Notes under the pieces: generated by a model | What the model was told of the DNA's origin: nothing | Database searches by the model: none | The model's input: only the letters and a program-made list of their open reading frames with translations | Position numbers and translations under genes: made by a program | Assembly (NCBI RefSeq): GCF_019880365.1 | Contig: NZ_CP082271.1 | Location: 3,906,001 to 3,970,000, forward strand | Length of the DNA stretch: 64,000 bases | From: Pseudomonas sp. DNDY-54 | GTDB lineage: Bacteria; Pseudomonadota; Gammaproteobacteria; Pseudomonadales; Pseudomonadaceae | Direction: 5' to 3' | Shown here: positions 60,319 to 64,000 of the stretch, one piece after another | How the letters are laid out: each line of letters opens with the position of its first letter | How positions within the stretch are numbered: the stretch's first letter is position 1

Positions 60319-61032
60319 ATGTCCACGATAGCGACGAATATTGCAAAGGTCGGAGCGCGCATCCGTGAGGCGGCGCAAGCTGTAACGCGCGATCCCGATG
60401 AGGTGCGCCTACTGGCGGTAAGCAAGACGCAGCCAGCCGACGCCATTCGGCAGGCCAGCAGTGCTGGACTGCGCGATTTCGGTGAGAACTATCTTCAAGA
60501 GGCGCTGGAGAAACAGAGCGAACTCGCCGACCTTCCGCTAACGTGGCATTTCATCGGCCCCATCCAGTCGAACAAGACCAAAGCGATCGCCGAACACTTT
60601 GACTGGGTCCACTCCGTCGATCGTCTGAAGATTGCTCAGCGCTTGTCGGATCAGCGCCCCGCGTCCTCGGCGCCTCTGAATATCTGCCTGCAGGTCAATG
60701 TCAGTGGCGAAGCCAGCAAATCCGGCTGCAGCCCACACGACGTACCGGAACTGGCGCGTGCGATGGCTGCGCTCCCTCGCCTACGTCTGCGGGGACTGAT
60801 GACAATTCCAGAGCCGACCGACGACCCCGCAGAACAACGCGCTGCGTTTGCCCGTCTGCGGTCGTTGCAAGACGAGCTCGACCTCCATCTCGACACGCTT
60901 TCCATGGGCATGAGCCAGGACCTGGAAGCCGCCATCGCTGAAGGCGCCACCTGGGTCCGCATCGGCACCGCTTTGTTCGGCGCCCGCGCTTATCCGTCCC
61001 AGGTAGCTACAGTCGACCCTTCGCATGAATAA
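60319..61032 (+). CDS. yggS: PLP homeostasis protein (YggS/PLPBP)
   Basis: This 237-residue fold-type III PLP-binding protein has no known enzymatic activity and controls free pyridoxal phosphate and amino-acid pools. K36 in LLAVSKTQPADAI forms the Schiff base. LRDFGENYLQEAL, WHFIGPIQSNKTKAIAEHFDWVHSVDR-type strands, LQVNVSGEASKSG, RGLMTIPEPTDD, LSMGMSQDLEAAIAEG and VRIGTALFG are standard. It is 12 bp upstream of proC in the widespread yggS-proC-yggT operon. Confidence 0.96.
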   Translation: MSTIATNIAKVGARIREAAQAVTRDPDEVRLLAVSKTQPADAIRQASSAGLRDFGENYLQEALEKQSELADLPLTWHFIGPIQSNKTKAIAEHFDWVHSVDRLKIAQRLSDQRPASSAPLNICLQVNVSGEASKSGCSPHDVPELARAMAALPRLRLRGLMTIPEPTDDPAEQRAAFARLRSLQDELDLHLDTLSMGMSQDLEAAIAEGATWVRIGTALFGARAYPSQVATVDPSHE

Positions 61033-61044
61033 AGGAACGCTCGC

Positions 61045-61872
61045 ATGACCTCACCCCGTATCGCCTTCATCGGCGGCGGCAACATGGCCGCCAGCCTGAT
61101 CGGCGGTCTTCGTGCCCAAGGCCTTCCCGCCACGTTCATCTGCGCCAGCGACCCGGGCGCCGACAAACGCGCAGCGCTCAAGGGCACGCACGGCATCGAG
61201 ACCTATGCTGACAATGGTCAGGCACTGGCCGGCGCCGATGTCGTCGTATTGGCCGTAAAGCCTCAAGTCATGCAGGCGGTCTGCCGTGACCTGGCGGGAC
61301 ACCTGCAACCAAACCAGCTAGTTGTGTCCATTGCCGCCGGTATCAATTGTGCGAGCTTGCAACACTGGCTAGGCGCAGAGACGCCACGGTCGATCGTGCG
61401 CTGCATGCCGAACACACCGTCGCTATTGCGTCAGGGTGTCAGCGGGCTGTTTGCCAACGCCCAGGTCAGCGAGGGGCAAAAACAACAGGCCGAACAATTA
61501 CTCTCCGCGGTCGGCCTGGCGCTCTGGCTGGAAAACGAAGCCCTGATTGACGCCGTGACCGCGGTATCGGGTAGCGGCCCGGCGTATTTCTTCCTCATGA
61601 TCGAAGCCATGACGGCAGCCGGGGAGCAACTCGGCCTGCCGCGCGACACTGCATCGCAGCTGACATTACACACCGCACTGGGCGCCGCACGCATGGTCTG
61701 TGAAAGCGATGTCGAGGCCGCCGAACTGCGCCGCCGGGTCACCTCGCCGAACGGAACCACCGAAGCGGCGATCAAAGCCTTCCAGGCGGGCGGCTTCGAA
61801 AACCTGGTACGCCAGGCGATGAACGCAGCCGCACAACGGTCGGCTGAACTCGCCGAACAACTGGGCAAGTAG
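61045..61872 (+). CDS. proC: Pyrroline-5-carboxylate reductase
   Basis: This 275-residue enzyme makes proline from pyrroline-5-carboxylate with NAD(P)H. Signatures are IAFIGGGNMAASLIGGLR, VVLAVKPQVMQAV, SIAAGI, VRCMPNTPSLLRQG, AVSGSGPAYFFLMIEAM and the C-terminal VTSPNGTTEAAIKAF. The length matches the family. Its TAG stop is formed by the first bases of the MITE-like element that follows, so the insertion lies precisely at the gene end without visible truncation. Confidence 0.97.
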   Translation: MTSPRIAFIGGGNMAASLIGGLRAQGLPATFICASDPGADKRAALKGTHGIETYADNGQALAGADVVVLAVKPQVMQAVCRDLAGHLQPNQLVVSIAAGINCASLQHWLGAETPRSIVRCMPNTPSLLRQGVSGLFANAQVSEGQKQQAEQLLSAVGLALWLENEALIDAVTAVSGSGPAYFFLMIEAMTAAGEQLGLPRDTASQLTLHTALGAARMVCESDVEAAELRRRVTSPNGTTEAAIKAFQAGGFENLVRQAMNAAAQRSAELAEQLGK

Positions 61873-62139
61873 GGTCTGTTGACGTTTCGTTCACGGCCGC
61901 GCCGGAGCCTGTTTTTTGCGCGGAGCAAGGCATGAGGAGAGAAGTTTGGTCATTCCAAATGAACGACGAATAACGCCGCACCGCGCAAAAACAGGCCCGG
62001 CCCTTCGGGTTGCGCGGCAAATGACGCCAGGCGGCGTTGCGGGACTTGGCAAGGGAACAACCATTACCTGCGTCCCGCGCCTTGCCTGGCGTCATTTGAC
62101 GCAGCAACGCGGCTCGCGACGAAACATCAATAGACCCTA
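61870..62139. mobile_element. 270-bp MITE-like inverted-repeat element
   Basis: The element has 21-bp terminal inverted repeats (left 61870-61890, starting TAGGGTCTGTTG; right 62119-62139, ending CAATAGACCCTA) that match at 19 of 21 positions. It also has internal hairpins: GCCTGTTTTTTGCGCGG (61907-61923) against CCGCGCAAAAACAGGC (61981-61996), and CAAATGACGCCAGGC (62018-62032) perfectly against GCCTGGCGTCATTTG (62084-62098). The outermost TA on each side may be a TA target duplication or part of the repeat. No transposase is encoded, and only short frames (up to 74 residues) occur, so it is non-autonomous. It splits the proC-yggT operon just ahead of yggT's AAGGAG. Confidence 0.75.
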
Positions 62140-62149
62140 AGGAGCCTTC

Positions 62150-62740
62150 ATGTCGCAACTCTCGCAAGCCCTGATCCTGATCATCCAGACGCTCGGCAGC
62201 CTCTATCTGCTGATCGTTCTGTTGCGCTTTATCCTGCAGTTGGTCCGGGCCGATTTCTACAACCCGCTGAGCCAATTCATCGTACGCGCCACGCATCCCT
62301 TATTGCGGCCACTGCGGCGAGTGATACCAAGCATCGGCGGGCTGGACTTGTCATCGCTGGTCTTGGCGATCATCGTTCAGATATTGCTGATGGCGGCTAT
62401 TCTGATGATCGCCTACGGCACGATCGGCAACCCGCTGCAGCTGTTGGTCTGGGCGATGATCGGCGTGACCGGGCTGTTCCTGAATATCTTTTTCTATGCG
62501 CTGATCATCAGTGTGATCCTCTCGTGGGTCGCACCCGGCAGTCACAACCCCGGCGCTCAGCTGGTCAGTCAGATCTGCGAGCCGGCGCTTGCGCCCTTTC
62601 GCCGCCTGCTGCCCAACCTGGGGGGGCTGGATATCTCGCCGATATTCGCGTTCCTTGCCATCAAGCTGCTGGATATGTTGGTGATCAACAATTTGGCGAT
62701 GATGACGCACATGCCCAACATTCTCCGCTCGCTGATCTGA
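62150..62740 (+). CDS. YggT-family integral membrane protein
   Basis: This 196-residue protein carries two YGGT units. Each contains a hydrophobic helix followed by a conserved motif (LVRADFYNPLSQFIVRATHPLLRPLRRVIP, and WVAPGSHNPGAQLVSQICEPALAPFRRLLP, both split by helices), then LGGLDISP-like segments. Function is uncertain; relatives are linked to osmotic shock, cell division or protein insertion. AAGGAG overlaps the right end of the upstream MITE-like element. It is normally co-transcribed with proC. Confidence 0.93.
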   Translation: MSQLSQALILIIQTLGSLYLLIVLLRFILQLVRADFYNPLSQFIVRATHPLLRPLRRVIPSIGGLDLSSLVLAIIVQILLMAAILMIAYGTIGNPLQLLVWAMIGVTGLFLNIFFYALIISVILSWVAPGSHNPGAQLVSQICEPALAPFRRLLPNLGGLDISPIFAFLAIKLLDMLVINNLAMMTHMPNILRSLI

Positions 62741-62800
62741 CCGCTTGTGACCGCCCACTCGCCTGATACGGCCTTTGGGCGGCAGTTCACAATCGCTCGA

Positions 62801-62828
62801 TTGACCCGCACCGGGCGACGGGGATAAT
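62801..62828 (+). promoter_or_regulatory. Sigma70 promoter for the GTPase gene
   Basis: TTGACC (62801-62806), a 16-bp spacer and GATAAT (62823-62828) form a near-consensus promoter 34 bp upstream of the ATG at 62862. It suggests this gene is transcribed separately from yggT. Confidence 0.65.
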
Positions 62829-62861
62829 CGCCCGATTCGCCTTTCAGGAAGCACGACGATC

Positions 62862-64000
62862 ATGGAACGACTCGACCGGCAGGTGGATGCCTACGTCACC
62901 TGGAAGCGCGACCTGGTTCGCGAGATCACGCGTTATCGCAGCTGGCTGGCCCACAACCGTCTCAACTCGGACGCGGTCGAGGCGAGACTGGATCGCGCGT
63001 TGAAGTTGCTGCGCACCGATCACATCACCTTGGCGTTCGTCGGTGAGTTTTCACGTGGCAAGACGGAACTGATCAACAGCCTGTTTTTTTCAGACTATGG
63101 GCAACGCATCCTGCCCTCGCGAGCCGGCCGCACCACCATGTGCCCGACTGAACTCTTCTTTGATCCGCGCGCTGAGCGTTCCTATATCCGTCTGCTGCCT
63201 ATCGAGTCACGCCTGGAAGAGACAAGCATCGCCCAGCTCAAGCGCACCCCGCATGTCTGGACGAATATCGCTCTGGACGCGACCAACCCGGACGCCATGG
63301 TCGAGGCGTTCACCCAGGTTGCGTCCACCAAGTCGGTAGCGCTGGAGCATGCTATTCAGCTTGGCTTCCACCCCGGCGCCCTGGAACGGTCCGAAACAGA
63401 CGGTGAGGTCATGGTGCCGGCCTGGCGTCATGCCATGGTGAATTTTGACCACCCTCTTTTGCGCCAAGGCTTACGGATTCTCGACACGCCAGGCCTCAAT
63501 GCCCTAGGCAGTGAGCCGGAACTGACCTTGTCGATGCTGCCCAGTGCCCAAGCAGTGATTTTCCTGTTGTCGGCCGATGCCGGCGTGACTGCCAGCGACA
63601 TGGGTATCTGGCAGCAGCATATCCGTCAGCTGGACGACGGCAACCGTAACCGCTTATTCGCCGTATTGAACAAAATCGATGTTCTCTGGGACGACGTCTC
63701 TGGCGAGGCTTTCGTCAATGAAGCCATTCAACGGATGCAGGCCGGCACGGCACAGCAACTGGGCATTGCGGTAGATGACGTGTTGCCGCTTTCCGCCAAA
63801 CAGGCTCTGCTGGCCAAGATCCGCGGCGACCAGTCGCTGCTGGAGCGCAGCCGGTTGTTGGCGTTGGAGCATCTGCTTTGCGAACGTATCCTTGCCCAGA
63901 AGGAGCGCCTTCTCGAAGAACAAGTGGTGCGTCAAGTGCTCGCGCTGCTACAGAACAGCCAGCACATACTCACCCAGCGCCTGGTGAAAGTACGCGAACA
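62862..64000 (+). CDS. Dynamin-like GTPase, 5' part (runs off window)
   Basis: The open frame is uninterrupted from ATG at 62862 to the window edge, at least 379 residues. It has a dynamin/EHD-type GTPase: P-loop VGEFSRGKTEL (residues 60-70), switch-I threonines in GRTTMCPTEL, G3 DTPGL, and G4 NKID, followed by a helical region (LLALEHLLCERILAQKERLLEE). Bacterial dynamin-like proteins remodel or guard membranes. The C-terminal membrane-binding part is not visible. AGGAAG precedes the start. The 3' end lies beyond the window. Confidence 0.85.
   Translation, partial: MERLDRQVDAYVTWKRDLVREITRYRSWLAHNRLNSDAVEARLDRALKLLRTDHITLAFVGEFSRGKTELINSLFFSDYGQRILPSRAGRTTMCPTELFFDPRAERSYIRLLPIESRLEETSIAQLKRTPHVWTNIALDATNPDAMVEAFTQVASTKSVALEHAIQLGFHPGALERSETDGEVMVPAWRHAMVNFDHPLLRQGLRILDTPGLNALGSEPELTLSMLPSAQAVIFLLSADAGVTASDMGIWQQHIRQLDDGNRNRLFAVLNKIDVLWDDVSGEAFVNEAIQRMQAGTAQQLGIAVDDVLPLSAKQALLAKIRGDQSLLERSRLLALEHLLCERILAQKERLLEEQVVRQVLALLQNSQHILTQRLVKVRE

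Overview
This window looks like chromosomal core DNA from a Pseudomonadaceae bacterium, most likely the Pseudomonas stutzeri (Stutzerimonas) group. The case rests on high GC, the Pseudomonas-restricted DUF3509 family, Pseudomonas-type REP palindromes, and gene order. From memory, two blocks follow P. aeruginosa PAO1: fba/pgk/epd/tkt/metK, and ahcY/metF/rhlE/mexAB-oprM/yceI/bioA/rsmE/chpCBA-pilKJIHG/gshB/tonB3/yqgE/ruvX/pyrR/pyrB/pyrC'/pilU/pilT/yggS/proC/yggT. The species is an inference. No rRNA, tRNA, CRISPR array, prophage or complete insertion sequence was seen.

Region by region: (1) 1-2.4 kb holds stress and signalling genes: hemerythrin, DUF3509, a methyltransferase and a single-domain response regulator. 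(2) 2.4-8.7 kb carries central carbon genes on the minus strand (fba, pgk, epd, tkt) with two small lipoproteins. (3) 8.7-11.3 kb is a compact cassette: a LysR regulator divergent from a clavaminate-synthase/VioC-like Fe(II)/2-oxoglutarate oxygenase translationally coupled to a LysE exporter. (4) 11.35-13.6 kb is an ArsR-methyltransferase fusion regulator (SahR-like) with metK, preceded by a perfect palindrome. (5) 13.6-21.7 kb is less conserved: REP doublets, an ABC exporter, a ferric-reductase-like flavocytochrome, LigB DNA ligase, small secreted proteins, cytochrome c' and a cation/proton antiporter. (6) 21.7-24.2 kb is an SAH riboswitch followed by ahcY and metF. (7) 24.4-33.5 kb holds the RhlE helicase, a MexAB-OprM/TtgABC efflux operon and a YceI/cytochrome b561 pair. 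(8) 33.7-35.9 kb is bioA and rsmE. (9) 35.9-49.1 kb is the complete Pil-Chp chemosensory operon (pilGHIJK-chpABC) that controls twitching motility. (10) 49.4-55.3 kb is gshB, tonB3, yqgE-ruvX-pyrR-pyrB-pyrC'. (11) 55.4-58 kb is a TM2 membrane protein and an SOS-boxed radical SAM/TIGR03915 pair. (12) 58-64 kb is the pilT/pilU motors, yggS-proC-yggT interrupted by a 270-bp MITE-like element, and the start of a dynamin-like GTPase.

Themes that tie the genes together: the methyl cycle is sensed twice, by a probable protein repressor at sahR-metK and by an SAH riboswitch at ahcY-metF. Type IV pilus function appears three times (Pil-Chp sensing, PilT/PilU retraction, TonB3). The most promising poorly characterised modules are the SOS-boxed radical SAM/TIGR03915 pair (55.9-58.0 kb), the LysR/oxygenase/LysE cassette (8.8-11.3 kb) and the 270-bp inverted-repeat element between proC and yggT. 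No CDS in the window is visibly frameshifted. The last gene is cut by the window edge.
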